Assembly: GCA_049999725.1 (NCBI GenBank)
Contig: JBNGIS010034960.1
Span: 1-28,344, forward strand
Reading direction: 5' to 3'
Source: Haplomitrium mnioides
Lineage: Eukaryota > Marchantiophyta > Haplomitriopsida > Calobryales
Length of the DNA: 28,344 bases
Shown: positions 28,265-28,344 of the stretch, in pieces
Position numbering within the stretch: position 1 is the stretch's first letter
How the letters are laid out: the number at the start of each line of letters is the position of its first letter
Made by a program: the position numbers and the translations under genes
Notes under the pieces: generated by a model
What the model was told of the DNA's origin: nothing
Databases searched by the model: none
What the model saw: only the letters and a program-made list of their open reading frames with translations

Positions 28265-28344
28265 CTTGTACAAAGCAAAAATGGAAAAACATAAGACGGG
28301 AAAACAAAAAACGTTCTAACTTAGGAAAGGAAGACAATTTGAGC

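Larger units (their letters stand above)
20400..28344 (-). repeat. Tandem array of about 2.03-kb units, open at the right edge
   Basis: The string CTCATCTAA recurs at 20911, 22946, 24991 and 27022, giving periods of 2035, 2045 and 2031 bp. Every block repeats in the same order and orientation: leader, 24-bp minisatellite, proximal exon, short intron, distal exon (order as read on the - strand). Differences in period agree with changes in the number of 24-bp repeats. Three units are complete (A, B, C), a fourth (D) is cut by the window end, and a truncated leader lies at the left border. Confidence 0.95.

Overview
The window looks like nuclear heterochromatin of a land plant. It is AT-rich, has no intact protein gene, and is built from old, nested LTR retrotransposons with plant-type initiator-Met tRNA primer sites, a 44-bp satellite, and a tandem array of a decayed intron-containing gene. 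Purely from the sequence I cannot say which plant group; a large non-angiosperm genome (fern, gymnosperm or similar) would fit, but that is inference.

Layout. 1-734: no recognisable gene. 735-6511: a decayed Ty1/copia element (remnant 5' LTR, primer site, 1.4-kb purine-rich leader, gag, protease/integrase, RT/RNase H, polypurine tract, 217-bp 3' LTR). 6512-7625: single-copy-looking DNA with one weak degenerate coding stretch. 7626-12612: an almost full-length but dead Ty3/gypsy chromovirus (two LTRs of about 420 bp, CTAGT/CTAGG target duplication, C-terminal chromodomain). 12788-13455: a degenerate methyltransferase-like exon on the + strand, apparently part of the locus that the gypsy element entered. 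14136-15793: 3' half of a second copy of the same gypsy family. 15794-17245: 44-bp satellite containing a 34-base A-run. 17610-18850: 5' half (gag to RT) of a third copy. 18853-20042: 3' end of a fourth copy on the - strand.

20400-28344 is the most interesting part: a tandem array with a period of about 2.03-2.05 kb, running off the right edge. Each unit carries, on the - strand, a two-exon pseudogene. Its conceptual product has the ordered hallmarks of a beta-class amino-methyltransferase of the bacterial N6-adenine/N4-cytosine DNA methylase type (PF01555-like): a DIPYG motif IV, then a KP-x-ALY motif X, then LDLCSGxGTSL motif I. The intron (93-99 bp where both sites survive), its phase, and a poly(A) signal just after the stop are shared between units. 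Upstream of each pair of exons lies a minisatellite of a nearly self-complementary 24-bp unit. Units B-D share nonsense codons absent from unit A, so the array probably expanded from an already dead copy. The + strand copy at 12788-13455 shows the same gene family existed in dispersed form.

There is no operon-like cooperation: the retroelements are parasites in decay, and the methyltransferase-like array is a relic gene family. All reading is by eye; no alignment or database search was possible.
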